From: Kineosporiaceae bacterium | Lineage (GTDB): Bacteria; Actinomycetota; Actinomycetes; Actinomycetales; Kineosporiaceae | Assembly (NCBI GenBank): GCA_016713225.1 | Contig: JADJPO010000006.1 | Coordinates: 62,001-126,000 of the forward strand | Length of the DNA stretch: 64,000 nt | Direction: 5' to 3' | In this document: one piece after another, positions 17,772 to 26,438 of the stretch | Layout: the number at the start of each line of letters is the position of its first letter | Position numbering within the stretch: the first letter of the stretch is position 1 | The notes under the pieces: model-generated | Told to the model about the DNA's origin: nothing | Seen by the model: the letters and a program-made list of their open reading frames with translations, nothing else | Databases searched by the model: none | Made by a program: the position numbers and the translations under genes

Positions 17772-19034
17772 TCAGGACGACGCGAGGGTGCGGGCGATCG
17801 CGCGGAAGGCGGCGATGCTCGACTGCAGTCGAGCGGAGTCCTGCGGCAGCGGCCAGGACGACAGTTTGACCCCCACGGTCTGGGTCGACGGCTCGACGTA
17901 GACCATCTGTCCGTGGATGCCCAGGCAGAGCAGGATCGGCCCGGCGTCCCCGGGGATGAACCAGAACTGGTTCCGGTACCAGCCACCGGGCAGGTAGGGC
18001 TCGTTCTCGCTGCGCGCGAAGGCATCCCGGACGTCGGCGGGCGGCGCGAGCGCCGTCTCGAGCCAGGAGGACGGGATCACCTGACGCGAGCCGACGGCGC
18101 CGCCGTCCAGCAGCATCAGCCCGAACCGGCCGAGGTCGCGCACAGTGGCCGAGAGGCCACCGTCGTGGATCGCCGACCCCAGCGGGTCGACCGAGATCTC
18201 GGCGTCGTGATAGGCGCCGATCGGTTGCCACACCCGCGTGCTGATCAGGTCGGCCATGCGCAACCCGGCGGCACGTTCGCAGACCCACCCCAGCACGTCG
18301 GTGTCGATCGAGCGGTAGACGAAGACCCCGTCGTGCTCCTGCTCGCCCGCCACGGTCAGGATGTAGGGGTACATGCCCAGCGGGTCGCCGTGGTTGCGCG
18401 GCGCCCACCCCATCGAGCGCTCCATCACCCGCACCTCGGAGTTCGGGTCGAGGTAGGTCTCGTGGAATCGGATGCCCGAGCGCATGTCGAGCAGGGTGCG
18501 CACGCTCGCACCGGCGTAGCCGCACCCACTCAGCTCGGGCACATAGGTCTCGGCCGGGACCTCGGGGTCGAGCAGGCCGTCAGCGGCCAGCGAGGCGGCC
18601 ACACACGACACCACCGACTTGGTCACCGACATCACCAGGTGGCGGCGGCGGGCGGTCATCGGCTCGCGATAGCGCTCGTCGAGGACCTCGCCGCGATGGA
18701 TCACCAGGAAGCCGTCGGTGTCGGTGGTCTCGACGACGTCGTCCACCGTGGTCGGGCCGGACGGCGTCTCGACCGCGATGGCACCCAGGCTCTGCGGCTG
18801 CACGGCCAGCGGGCGGGGTGTGTCGGTGCCGTCGATGACGTGGCTGGGCATCAGCTCGCGCATGTGCTGGAAGGCCCACTCCTGGTTGGGCGCCTCCTGC
18901 CAGTTGGCCAGCGTGATCAAGGGTCGTCCGGGCGGCATCACCCCGCTCCAGGCATCCACCTGAGCCCAGGCCGTACCGGGCTCGGGCTGGTAGTAGGGAT
19001 GCTCCACGGGGAGTTCGCGCGTTGGTTCGGACAC
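17772..19034 (-). CDS. Beta-lactamase-fold serine hydrolase (class C / NylB-like), long form
   Basis: A 420-residue hydrolase of the same family as 14771-15904. Residues 1-75 are an N-terminal cap with PPGRPLITLANWQEAPNQEW, seen in 6-aminohexanoate-dimer-hydrolase-like proteins. The catalytic motifs are MSVTKSVVSC (SxxK), VYRSIDTDVLGWV (YxN position) and CLGIHGQMVY. No signal peptide is seen. It runs convergent to the ATP-grasp gene, with only 25 bp between the stop codons, and divergent from the hydratase gene. Its role as an amide or ester hydrolase is family knowledge; pairing with the ligase is inference from position. Confidence 0.87.
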   Translation of the reverse strand: MSEPTRELPVEHPYYQPEPGTAWAQVDAWSGVMPPGRPLITLANWQEAPNQEWAFQHMRELMPSHVIDGTDTPRPLAVQPQSLGAIAVETPSGPTTVDDVVETTDTDGFLVIHRGEVLDERYREPMTARRRHLVMSVTKSVVSCVAASLAADGLLDPEVPAETYVPELSGCGYAGASVRTLLDMRSGIRFHETYLDPNSEVRVMERSMGWAPRNHGDPLGMYPYILTVAGEQEHDGVFVYRSIDTDVLGWVCERAAGLRMADLISTRVWQPIGAYHDAEISVDPLGSAIHDGGLSATVRDLGRFGLMLLDGGAVGSRQVIPSSWLETALAPPADVRDAFARSENEPYLPGGWYRNQFWFIPGDAGPILLCLGIHGQMVYVEPSTQTVGVKLSSWPLPQDSARLQSSIAAFRAIARTLASS

Positions 19035-19118
19035 GAACGGATCCTATCCGGCCGGCGGGTCGCCGTCTCGGGCCGGTGGGCGGCAGACTGGCGCGATGAC
19101 TGGCGCGGCGGGCGTGCG

Positions 19119-19883
19119 ATGACGGTGCAGGTGTGGGCCGAGCGGATCTGGACCGCGCGGCGTGACGGGGTGCTGCTCGATCCGCCCAGCCTGAGTGCGG
19201 GTGGGCTCGATCTCGCCGCGGCGTACACGGTGCAGGAGGAGTTGCACCGGCGTCGGCTGGCCCGGGGCGAGCGGGCTGCCGGGTGGAAGCTCGGGTACAC
19301 CTCGGCGGCGATGCGCACCCAGATGGGCATCGCGGAACCGAACAGCGGGCCGCTCACGGACGCGATGATCCTGCGTTCGTCCGAGGGTGTGCCGGCGCAG
19401 TTGCCGGACGACGTGCGTCACCCTCGGGTCGAGCCTGAGGTGGCCCTCGTGCTCGGTTCCGACCTGGTCGGTGAGGCGTCCGTCGAGGATGTGCGATCGG
19501 TGGTGGTCGAGGCGCGGGCGGCGCTGGAAGTGGTCGACAGCACCTGGCGGGACTACCGCTTCACGTTGGCCGACAACACCGCCGACGGGTCCTCGGCCGC
19601 GTACGTGGTGCTGGGCGAGGTGATCCCGCTGGACGCCGTGGACGACCTCGCAGTGCAGCTGACCGTGGGTGAGGTGGTCTCGGAGGCGACGACCGCGGCG
19701 GCGATGGGATCACCGTGGACGGCGCTGGCCTGGCTTCGGGATCATCTCGCCGACCGGGGGCTGCAGGCTCCCGCTGGATCGGTGGTGATCACGGGTGGCC
19801 TGACGGCGGCGGTCGCCGTCCCGGTGGGGGACGGCGCGGTGTCGCGGTTCGGCGAGGTCGCCTCGGTCGCGCTGACCCGTTGA
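19119..19883 (+). CDS. 2-oxopent-4-enoate hydratase-like protein (fumarylacetoacetase fold)
   Basis: A 254-residue member of the FAH-related hydratase/decarboxylase group. It has the pattern AYTVQEELHRRRLARGERAA, then GWKLGYTSAAMRTQMGI (the signature GxKxGxTS), the metal-ligand glutamates in HPRVEPEVALVL, and WRDYRFTLADNTADGSSAAY. Such enzymes hydrate 2-hydroxypenta-2,4-dienoates in aromatic ring-cleavage pathways or decarboxylate 4-oxalocrotonate. No other meta-cleavage genes are visible nearby, so the substrate is open. The ATG at 19119 is chosen; an earlier ATG at 19096 is in another frame and soon stops. Confidence 0.85.
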   Translation: MTVQVWAERIWTARRDGVLLDPPSLSAGGLDLAAAYTVQEELHRRRLARGERAAGWKLGYTSAAMRTQMGIAEPNSGPLTDAMILRSSEGVPAQLPDDVRHPRVEPEVALVLGSDLVGEASVEDVRSVVVEARAALEVVDSTWRDYRFTLADNTADGSSAAYVVLGEVIPLDAVDDLAVQLTVGEVVSEATTAAAMGSPWTALAWLRDHLADRGLQAPAGSVVITGGLTAAVAVPVGDGAVSRFGEVASVALTR

Positions 19884-19950
19884 GCCGGACCCCGCGTGCC
19901 CCAACCCGCTCGAGCCAGCCCTGCTCATGCAGCAACCTGCGCATGCTCCA

Positions 19951-20052
19951 AACCTGCTCATGCTCCGCAGGTGACCGTCCATGCTCCGCGGCGGACGCAT
20001 TTCAGACCTCATTTGGCGTCTAGACGCGTCACCTGCGGAGCATGAGCCGGTT
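19951..20052. repeat. 102-bp palindromic element, ATGCTCCGCAGGTGAC family, copy 1
   Basis: The terminal 25-bp inverted arms differ at one position. The left arm starts AACCTGCTCATGCTCCGCAG and the reverse complement of the right arm starts AACCGGCTCATGCTCCGCAG; both end GTGAC. A further ATGCTCCGC lies inside. It lies between the convergent hydratase and acyl-CoA dehydrogenase genes. Degenerate direct repeats of the same word (CTGCTCATGC, CTGCGCATGCTCC) lie just to the left, from 19921. It is homologous over its full length to 29974-30075. Confidence 0.85.
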
Positions 20053-20070
20053 CTCGGGGTGTCGTGTCGG

Positions 20071-21267
20071 TCAGCGGTAGGCGGAGATGCCGGTGAGGGC
20101 TTGGCCGATCATCAGGGTGTGCATCTCGACGGTGCCCTCGTAGGTCAGCACCGACTCCAGGTTGTTGGCGTGGCGCATCACCGGGAACTCCCCGCTGATG
20201 CCGTTGGCGCCCAGGATGGTTCGCGCCGTCCGGCAGATCTCGAGTGACTTGGTGACGTTGTTGTACTTGCCCAGGCTGACCTGGTCGGGGCGCAGGCCGA
20301 CCTCGTCCTTGCGTCGGCCCAGGTGCAGCGCCAGCAGCTGACCGTTGATCAGCTCCACGGCCATGTTCGCCAGCTTGGCCTGGGTCAGCTGGAAGCTCGC
20401 GATCGGCTTGCCGAACTGCTCGCGCTCCATCGAGTATCGCCGCGCTGCCTCGAGGGCCGACCGTCCGGCACCCAGGGCTCCCCAGACGATGCCGAACCGG
20501 GCCTCGTTCAGGCACGACAGCGGACCCTTCAGTCCGCGTACCTCGGGCAGCACCGCCGTCCCCGGCAGCCGCACTCCCTCGAGCACCAGCTCGCTGGTCA
20601 CCGAGGCGCGCAACGACATCTTGTGCTTGATCTTCGGCGCCGAGAACCCGGGCGTCGCGGTCGGGACGACGAAGCCCCGGATGCCGCCGTTCTGCTCACC
20701 GGCGTTGGCCCACACCACGGCCACGTCGGCGATCGAGCCGTTGGTGATCCACATCTTGGCGCCGTCCAGCACCCAGTCGTCGCCGTCGCGGCGGGCACTG
20801 GTCCGCATCGACGCCGGGTCGGATCCGGCGTCGGGCTCGGTCAGGCCGAAGCAGCCGATCGCCTCACCGGAGGCCATGCGGGGCAGCCACTCCTGCTTCT
20901 GCTCCTCGCTGCCCCAGCGCCAGATCGCGAACATCGCCAGCGACCCCTGCACCGACACCAGGCTGCGAATGCCCGAGTCGGTGGCCTCGAGTTCGAGGCA
21001 GGCCAGGCCGTAGTCGACCGCGCTCATGCCCGCGCAGCCGTACCCCTCCAGGTGCATGCCCAGCAGGCCGACCTTGCCGAACTCCTTCGCCAACTCGCGC
21101 GCGGTGGGCAGTTCGCCGCGCTCGTACCACTCGGCGATGTGCGGCTCGACTGCGTCGTCGCAGACCTGCCGGACGGCGTCGCGCACTGCCTTCTCGTCGG
21201 CGGTGAGCATGGCGTCGATGTCGGCCAGGTCGTGCGGATTGATGCTGCGGGGGGCGGAGGTCTTCAT
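20071..21267 (-). CDS. gcdH: Glutaryl-CoA dehydrogenase-type acyl-CoA dehydrogenase
   Basis: A 398-residue flavoprotein of the acyl-CoA dehydrogenase family. It shows CFGLTEPDAGSDPASMRTSA, DWVLDGAKMWITNGSIAD, MEREQFGKPIASFQLTQAKL and a C-terminal catalytic glutamate at about 377 in LTYEGTVEMHTLMIGQALTG, the placement seen in glutaryl-CoA dehydrogenases. This enzyme converts glutaryl-CoA to crotonyl-CoA and CO2 in lysine, tryptophan and glutarate breakdown. The start overlaps the stop of the CoA-transferase gene (ATGA), so the pair is coupled. The family assignment is firm; the glutaryl specificity rests on the C-terminal motif and the neighbour. Confidence 0.85.
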   Translation of the reverse strand: MKTSAPRSINPHDLADIDAMLTADEKAVRDAVRQVCDDAVEPHIAEWYERGELPTARELAKEFGKVGLLGMHLEGYGCAGMSAVDYGLACLELEATDSGIRSLVSVQGSLAMFAIWRWGSEEQKQEWLPRMASGEAIGCFGLTEPDAGSDPASMRTSARRDGDDWVLDGAKMWITNGSIADVAVVWANAGEQNGGIRGFVVPTATPGFSAPKIKHKMSLRASVTSELVLEGVRLPGTAVLPEVRGLKGPLSCLNEARFGIVWGALGAGRSALEAARRYSMEREQFGKPIASFQLTQAKLANMAVELINGQLLALHLGRRKDEVGLRPDQVSLGKYNNVTKSLEICRTARTILGANGISGEFPVMRHANNLESVLTYEGTVEMHTLMIGQALTGISAYR

Positions 21268-22502
21268 CGGTTCGCTCTCGTCTCGGTGGTGGAATCTGCG
21301 TCGTCGGATGGCGTGCGCAGCCAGGCGCGGACGGCGGCATCGTGCTCGCCCAGGGCCGGTGGCGGGGTGGGTACGGCGGTGCGATAACTGGTCCAGCGCA
21401 CCGGGTGCCGCACCTGAGGAGTGCGCGGGGAGTCATCAGGGGCGACGTCGACGACCGGGTCGAGGCCGAGCCGCTCGGCCAGCGCGACGCCGTCCAGGAT
21501 GGTGCCGACACGTCCCGCCGGGACGCCGGCTGCCGTGCACGCCAGCACCCAGGCATCGGCGGTGTCGGTGGACAGCAACGCCTCGAGTCGCTCGCTCAGC
21601 GCGTCACGGTGAGCCACCCGGGCGGCATTGGTGGCGAAGTCGGGCTCGGTAGCCAGCGTCGGTTCGCCGAGAACCTCTGCCAGCCGGGCGAATTGGCCGT
21701 CGTTGCCGCAGGCTATGGCGATCAGCGCGTCCTTGCAGTGCAACGTCTCGTACGGCGCGATGCTCGGGTGCCGGTTGCCCATGCCGGAGGGCGCGCGCCC
21801 GGTCTCGAGGGCGCCCTGAGCCTGGTTGACCATCGCCGCCAGGGACGAGGTGAGCAGGGCGACCTCGATGCGCTCACCGCGTCCGGTGCGGGCACGGGCG
21901 GTCAGCGCGGCCAGGATGCCGATGGTGGCGTCCTTGCCGGTGAGCACGTCGACCAGCGCCACCCCGGCCTTGGTGGGCTCACCCGGGGCGCCGGTGATGC
22001 TCATCAAACCGCCGACCGCCTGCACCACGAAGTCGTAGCCCAGCAGGTCGGCCCCCGCGCCGGAGCCGAAACCGCTGATCTCGCAATAGATCACGCCCGG
22101 GTTGACCGCGCGAACCTGGTCGTAGCCGAGGCCGAGCCGCTGCATGGTGCCGGGCTTGAAGTTCGAGATCACCACGTCGGCGCGCCGGGCCAGCTCGAAC
22201 GCCAGGGCGCGATCGCCGCCGTCGGAGGTGTCACCCAGATCGAGGGTCACCGACTCCTTGGTGCGGTTGATCGACTCGAAGTAGGTGCTGGCCTGGGGTG
22301 GGTGGGTCGAGTACGGCGGGCCCCAGGCCCGGGTCTCGTCGCCCACCCCGGGGCGCTCCACCTTGATCACTCGGGCGCCGAGGTCGGCCAGGGTCATGGT
22401 GGCCAGTGGCCCGGCCAGCACCCGGCTGAAGTCGGCGACCAGCACGCCGTCCAGGGGGTGGCCGGCGTCGGGGGAGGCAGGATCGAGGGGAGCGGCGCTC
22501 AC
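21264..22502 (-). CDS. Family III CoA-transferase (CaiB/BaiF), probably succinate-glutarate type
   Basis: A 412-residue class III CoA-transferase. Features: LDGVLVADFSRVLAGPLATM at the start, DLGARVIKVERPGVGDETR, NRTKESVTLDLG, the catalytic-Asp region, here PTKAGVALVDVLTGKDATIG, and GNRHPSIAPYETLHCKD. It transfers CoA between acyl groups without an enzyme-thioester of class I type. Because it is translationally coupled to a glutaryl-CoA dehydrogenase, activation of glutarate with succinyl-CoA as donor is the most likely reaction; this is inferred from context. The gene is divergent from a PucR regulator across an 85-bp spacer. Confidence 0.88.
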   Translation of the reverse strand: MSAAPLDPASPDAGHPLDGVLVADFSRVLAGPLATMTLADLGARVIKVERPGVGDETRAWGPPYSTHPPQASTYFESINRTKESVTLDLGDTSDGGDRALAFELARRADVVISNFKPGTMQRLGLGYDQVRAVNPGVIYCEISGFGSGAGADLLGYDFVVQAVGGLMSITGAPGEPTKAGVALVDVLTGKDATIGILAALTARARTGRGERIEVALLTSSLAAMVNQAQGALETGRAPSGMGNRHPSIAPYETLHCKDALIAIACGNDGQFARLAEVLGEPTLATEPDFATNAARVAHRDALSERLEALLSTDTADAWVLACTAAGVPAGRVGTILDGVALAERLGLDPVVDVAPDDSPRTPQVRHPVRWTSYRTAVPTPPPALGEHDAAVRAWLRTPSDDADSTTETRANR

Positions 22503-22587
22503 GCTGCCACGGTAGGCGGTCGGCGTCCGGGTTGTCTGTGGATGTTCTGGCCGTGATCACTCAGTCAATGGATACTCTGCACACATC

Positions 22588-24102
22588 ATGCCCAGCTTGC
22601 GCCGACTCGTTCGCGCCCTGCCCGGTGACCTGATCCCGGTGGGCGATCCTGCCTCGACCAGGCTTGACGCCGAGGTCAGCGCGGTGCACGTCAGCGAGCT
22701 GCTCGACCCCACCCCGTACCTGGACGGTGGCGAGCTGCTGTTGACCACGGGGCTGGGGCTGACCGGGCAGGTGACGCAGGCTCGCGCCTACGCCACCCGA
22801 TTGGCCGAACGGGGACTGGCCGGGTTGGCGATCGGGCTCGGGCCGGTGCACGACCAGGTGCCACCGGCGCTGGCCGCGGCCTGCGCCGCAGCGGGTCTGC
22901 CGCTGCTCGTAGTGCCGATCCCGACGCCGTTCCTGGCCGTGACCAGGGCGTATTGGTCGCTGCTGACCGCCGCCGGACACGCCGAACTGAGCGCTGCCCT
23001 GGGCGCGCACCGCGACCTGGCCCGGGCGGCCACAACCCGCAACCCGGTGTCGGCGGTGGTGCGGGTGCTGGCGAATTCGGTGCAGGGCTGGGCGGCGCGA
23101 CTCGGCCCGGACGGCGAGCTGATCGAGGTCTGGCCCCGACGCCGGCACGCCGTGGCGGTGCGGCTGCGGGGGGACGTCGAGCGGTTGCGCGCCGCCGGCC
23201 CGCACGCGTCGGCGACGTTCTCCCTCGACGGGGACGACGTGATCGTGCACCCGCTGACCCGCACCGTCGCCCCGGCCGGGGGTGGTGGGCCGTCGGCGTT
23301 GGTCGGGTTCGTCGCGATCGGGTGCGAGCGGCCGATCCGCAGCCCGGATCGCGGCGTGGTGCTGACCGCGTGCACCTTGCTGTCGGCGGTCCTCGACTAC
23401 GGCCTGGCGCGCACTGCGGCCCGACGAGCCGAGCGGGCGTGCGTCGTCCGGCTGGTGCTCGCCGGACGGGTCGAGGCGGCGCGGGAGCTGGCCGCCCAGC
23501 TCGGCGAGGACGCGCTGCCCCATCAGGTGCGGCTGACGCTGGTGGCCGGCGCCGACCCGTTGACCAGTGACGAGGTGCTCGACCGGCTCGAGGAGGAGCG
23601 CGGCGGCGTCCTGCGCCGGCTCTGGGCCTGGGCCGACCGCGACATGCTGGTGCTGCTGGTGCCGGACGGCGTGACCGAGCCGGCCGAACGGGCGCTGCGT
23701 CGGCTGCGGGACGGCGCGGCCCCCGGCCTGAGAGCGGTGGGCTCGCCCGTCGCGCCGCTCGGATCGGTACCGATCGACCCGCTGCGCACCGCCCTCGCCG
23801 GTGCTGCGCCCGGTGAGATCGCGGTGACGACCGCCGGAGCGGCATCGGCAGACGTCGAGGTGGTGGCGCGCGACCAGCTGGCCCGACTGGTGGCATACCG
23901 GCGCGCGCCGCTGGTGCCGGCTGTTGCTGCGTACCTGGGGCATCGCGGAAACTGGGAGCAGGCGGCGAAAACCCTTGGGGTGCATCGCAATACGCTGCGT
24001 CAGCGCATCGCCACGGCGTCACGGGTAGCCGCCGCGGACCTGGACGACCCCGACACGGCTGCCCATGTGTGGCTCGCCCTGCGCGCCACCGGCCACGCCT
24101 GA
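22588..24102 (+). CDS. PucR family transcriptional regulator
   Basis: A 504-residue regulator. The N-terminal PucR ligand domain contains VSELLDPTPYLDGGELLLTT and later ARAYATRLAERGLAGLAIGL. A central GGDEF-like region of low similarity follows, and the C-terminal helix-turn-helix reads YLGHRGNWEQAAKTLGVHRN followed by TLRQRI. PucR proteins usually activate catabolic genes in response to a pathway compound. Being divergent from the CoA-transferase/glutaryl-CoA dehydrogenase operon, it very likely controls that operon. The ATG at 22588 follows the AT-richer spacer, which holds the likely control sites. It is followed by a palindromic repeat. Confidence 0.9.
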   Translation: MPSLRRLVRALPGDLIPVGDPASTRLDAEVSAVHVSELLDPTPYLDGGELLLTTGLGLTGQVTQARAYATRLAERGLAGLAIGLGPVHDQVPPALAAACAAAGLPLLVVPIPTPFLAVTRAYWSLLTAAGHAELSAALGAHRDLARAATTRNPVSAVVRVLANSVQGWAARLGPDGELIEVWPRRRHAVAVRLRGDVERLRAAGPHASATFSLDGDDVIVHPLTRTVAPAGGGGPSALVGFVAIGCERPIRSPDRGVVLTACTLLSAVLDYGLARTAARRAERACVVRLVLAGRVEAARELAAQLGEDALPHQVRLTLVAGADPLTSDEVLDRLEEERGGVLRRLWAWADRDMLVLLVPDGVTEPAERALRRLRDGAAPGLRAVGSPVAPLGSVPIDPLRTALAGAAPGEIAVTTAGAASADVEVVARDQLARLVAYRRAPLVPAVAAYLGHRGNWEQAAKTLGVHRNTLRQRIATASRVAAADLDDPDTAAHVWLALRATGHA

Positions 24103-24121
24103 CTCGCGTCCCCTCGCCAGG

Positions 24122-24168
24122 GGTTCGTCGAGTTGACCACCGACATCGGTGGTGAACGCGACGAAGCC
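24122..24168. repeat. Palindromic repeat, GGCTTCGTCGAGTTG family, copy 1
   Basis: 47-bp hairpin. The left arm is GGTTCGTCGAGTTGACCACC and the reverse complement of the right arm is GGCTTCGTCGCGTTCACCAC; the loop is two bases. It lies 20 bp behind the PucR stop codon and probably terminates that gene. It matches the element at 54492-54539 and a half-copy at 34434-34461. Confidence 0.75.
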
Positions 24169-24264
24169 TGTGCCACATCGGGTCGAGGCGGCACACTCGC
24201 GGCGATCTCGGCGAGTCCGGACAGGCGATCACTTCATGATCAATCAGTGTCTAGCGTGTCGATC

Positions 24265-25350
24265 ATGGGGGTTTCGACACCACGATGGAAGTCCGCGGTT
24301 GCGGCGGCAGCTCTGGCGATCACCTGGGGTCTCGGGGGTGGTGCGGCGCCGGCCAAGGCGGCGGACACCGTCGAGGTGCTGGAGCTCTCGGTCAGCCCCG
24401 CCATGGTGACGCTGTCAGGGTTTGAAGCGGCGGTGGTCACCGTGACCATTCGGCTGCGGAGCTCGGTTGTCCCCACCGTGGTAGGCGTCGGCGATTGTTG
24501 GGGCGGGAGCGTGTCGCCCTTCGACTACGCCAGCCATGTCCGCACCGACGGATCCGACAGCGAGTGGGCGCTGCCCTACCGGGTGGGCTCGACGAGCTCA
24601 GGCACCCATCAGGTCACGATGATCGCCGCGTGTGACTCCATGGCTCGTCCACTCATCGTCAGCCAACAGCAGGTACCCGCGTCGTACACGGTGGTGGGCA
24701 TGCACCAGCCTCGTCTCGTCACGACGGTGGCGCCGCGCGCGGTCTCGGGCAATTCCGCCTACGTCCTGTCGGGGCGTGTGATCGACTCGGACTCGCGTGC
24801 CGGCGTGCCGGCAAAGGTGAGTCTGTGTCCGCAGGCACGGTGCGGTCGTCAGGAATACGAAGGACCCGATGACGAGCCGTTGGTGCCCACGGATGGCGCG
24901 GGTCGGTTCTCGATCAGGCGGACCGCCGCCTCCAGCGTGGTGACCCTCTGGTCGGACCCGATACCTGGCGGCGTCAACGGGACCCCGGCCCGCGCCACTC
25001 TCGACCGGGTGGAGGTGGCTGCGCCCACACGCCAGCCTCTGATCTCGGCGGGTAGCACCGTGCGGCAGGGTCGCACCGGACGACTGTTGCCGTTGGCCGG
25101 ATCGGCGATCGGCGTGGAGCTGTGCCCGGCGTGGGCGGGACTCCTGATTCAATATCGAGCGGGTCGCGACCCGTGGCAGACGGTCTCCTCCGTTGCCGTC
25201 CGTCGTAGTGGGCGCTGGTCGCTCCTGGTGCGACTGCGCGCCGGCCGTGGCGCCTATCGTGCGGTCTATGAGAGGTCCAGCTACGTGACTCCTGGCGCTG
25301 CTATCTGTTCCGGCTCGACCAGCCAGGCAGTGATTGCCACCGGAACCTGA
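24265..25350 (+). CDS. Secreted protein of unknown function
   Basis: A 361-residue protein with a Sec signal peptide: SAVAAAALAITWGLGGGAAP followed by AKA, predicted cleavage before ADTVEV at about residue 33. I do not recognise the mature part. It looks beta-rich, with immunoglobulin-like or carboxypeptidase-regulatory-like segments: VEVLELSVSPAMVTLSGFEA opens the first, and YVLSGRVIDSDSRAGVPAKV near the middle resembles the start of a CarboxypepD_reg or transthyretin-like domain. No transmembrane anchor or sortase signal is visible at the C-terminus. The ATG was chosen because it immediately precedes the signal peptide; GTG codons at 24247 and 24256 are alternatives. It stands alone. Confidence 0.7.
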   Translation: MGVSTPRWKSAVAAAALAITWGLGGGAAPAKAADTVEVLELSVSPAMVTLSGFEAAVVTVTIRLRSSVVPTVVGVGDCWGGSVSPFDYASHVRTDGSDSEWALPYRVGSTSSGTHQVTMIAACDSMARPLIVSQQQVPASYTVVGMHQPRLVTTVAPRAVSGNSAYVLSGRVIDSDSRAGVPAKVSLCPQARCGRQEYEGPDDEPLVPTDGAGRFSIRRTAASSVVTLWSDPIPGGVNGTPARATLDRVEVAAPTRQPLISAGSTVRQGRTGRLLPLAGSAIGVELCPAWAGLLIQYRAGRDPWQTVSSVAVRRSGRWSLLVRLRAGRGAYRAVYERSSYVTPGAAICSGSTSQAVIATGT

Positions 25351-25422
25351 TCCATGGGGTCGTCCACCTCTCGGTACTTCGCGCATGCGCGAGGAGGCGT
25401 ATCGGCTGGCAGACTCGATCGG

Positions 25423-25878
25423 GTGAGCGCGTCGTCGTCCCTGCCGCCCAGCCGGCACCTGGTGCGCGCCAAGGACCTGGCCGACGCGCGCTACGCCGAC
25501 GAGATCACGGTGGCCGACATGGCTGCCGCGGCGATGCTGTCGGCGGCGCACTTCAGCCGGCAGTTCAAGCGCGCCTTCGGCGAGAGCCCGCACCAGTACC
25601 TGCTGAGTCGTCGGCTCGAGCGGGCCGCCACCCTGCTGCGCACCACGGACTGGCCGGTCGCGCGGATCTGCGTCACGGTGGGGCTGACCAGCGTGGGCTC
25701 GTTCACCTCCAGCTTCAGCCGGATGTTCGGCAGCACTCCGACGGCCTACCGCGCTGCCTACCCGCCCGCCACCAGCCTGGCGCGGGTGCCGGCCTGCGTG
25801 CTGCGGGTCTACGGCCGGCCGGTGATCCGGACCTCGCGCGAGGTGCGCACGTTTCGAGAAGACGCGGCGTCCGGCTGA
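25423..25878 (+). CDS. AraC family transcriptional regulator (DNA-binding domain only)
   Basis: A 151-residue protein containing essentially only the AraC/XylS double helix-turn-helix. The first is VADMAAAAMLSAAHFSRQFK, followed by FGESPHQYLLSRRLERAATL, and the second covers VARICVTVGLTSVGSFTSSF with SRMFGSTPTAYRA. There is no separate ligand-binding domain. The GTG start is chosen; the open frame extends 23 codons further up to 25354. It is followed after 49 bp by a VOC-family gene, a common pairing in actinobacteria in which the regulator controls the small enzyme gene. Confidence 0.88.
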   Translation: MSASSSLPPSRHLVRAKDLADARYADEITVADMAAAAMLSAAHFSRQFKRAFGESPHQYLLSRRLERAATLLRTTDWPVARICVTVGLTSVGSFTSSFSRMFGSTPTAYRAAYPPATSLARVPACVLRVYGRPVIRTSREVRTFREDAASG

Positions 25879-25927
25879 CCCGTAGAACTGAGCTCTGGAA
25901 CGGTCCACCCCCAATCGAGGAGTTTCG

Positions 25928-26356
25928 ATGATCCGCATTGCCACGGCCCAACTGTGGGTTCACGACCAGGACGAGGCCCTGGCCTTCTACACCGAGAAGG
26001 TCGGCATGGAGGTCCAGACCGACGTGACGGTGCCCGAGATGGGCAACTTCCGCTGGCTCACCGTCAGCCCTCCCGGGCAGAGCGACATCGCCATCGTGCT
26101 CATGGCGATCCCCGGCCCGCCGATGGCCGACGAGGCCACCGGTGCCGCGATCCGCGATCTGATGGGCAAGGGCATGGCCGGCACGGTCTTCCTGACCACC
26201 GACGACTGCCAGAAGTCCTACGAGGAGATGTCCGCGCGCGGCGTCCCCTTCACCGAGCCGCCGCAGCAGCAGCCCTACGGCATCGACTGCGGGTTCCGTG
26301 ACCCGTCGGGCAACAACCTGCGGCTGAGCCAGCTCAACCCCTCGTTCGGCGCGTGA
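25928..26356 (+). CDS. VOC (glyoxalase/bleomycin resistance) family protein
   Basis: A 142-residue vicinal-oxygen-chelate protein. The two beta-alpha-beta-beta-beta modules are visible: TAQLWVHDQDEALAFYTEKV in the first and GTVFLTTDDCQKSYEEMSAR in the second, ending in the typical CGFRDPSGNNLRLSQ. A shortage of the standard His/Glu metal ligands at the start of module one (Gln8 instead of His) leaves enzyme activity uncertain; many such proteins act as dioxygenases or bind drugs. GAGG lies 8 bp before the ATG. Probably controlled by the preceding AraC gene. Confidence 0.88.
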   Translation: MIRIATAQLWVHDQDEALAFYTEKVGMEVQTDVTVPEMGNFRWLTVSPPGQSDIAIVLMAIPGPPMADEATGAAIRDLMGKGMAGTVFLTTDDCQKSYEEMSARGVPFTEPPQQQPYGIDCGFRDPSGNNLRLSQLNPSFGA

Positions 26357-26438
26357 GGTTCAGCCGCTGAGGTTCGACCCTGACGTCCGACCCAGACGTC
26401 CGACCCAGACGATCGAGCCGGTCGGCTAGCGTGATCCG

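Noticed and set aside
14771..19034. Two similar hydrolase genes in opposite direction considered as terminal inverted repeats of a transposon
   Set aside because: Similarity is at protein level only and limited to family motifs; no transposase or target duplications are visible.
19119..19883. Part of an aromatic meta-cleavage pathway
   Set aside because: No dioxygenase, aldolase or dehydrogenase of such a pathway is adjacent; only the single hydratase-like gene supports it.
26382..26407. Direct 13-bp repeats before the AlkD-like gene as regulator sites
   Set aside because: They are simple tandem GACGTCCGACCCA units without symmetry; no regulator is linked to them. The 16-bp duplication at 10945-10977 is likewise left as a local duplication.
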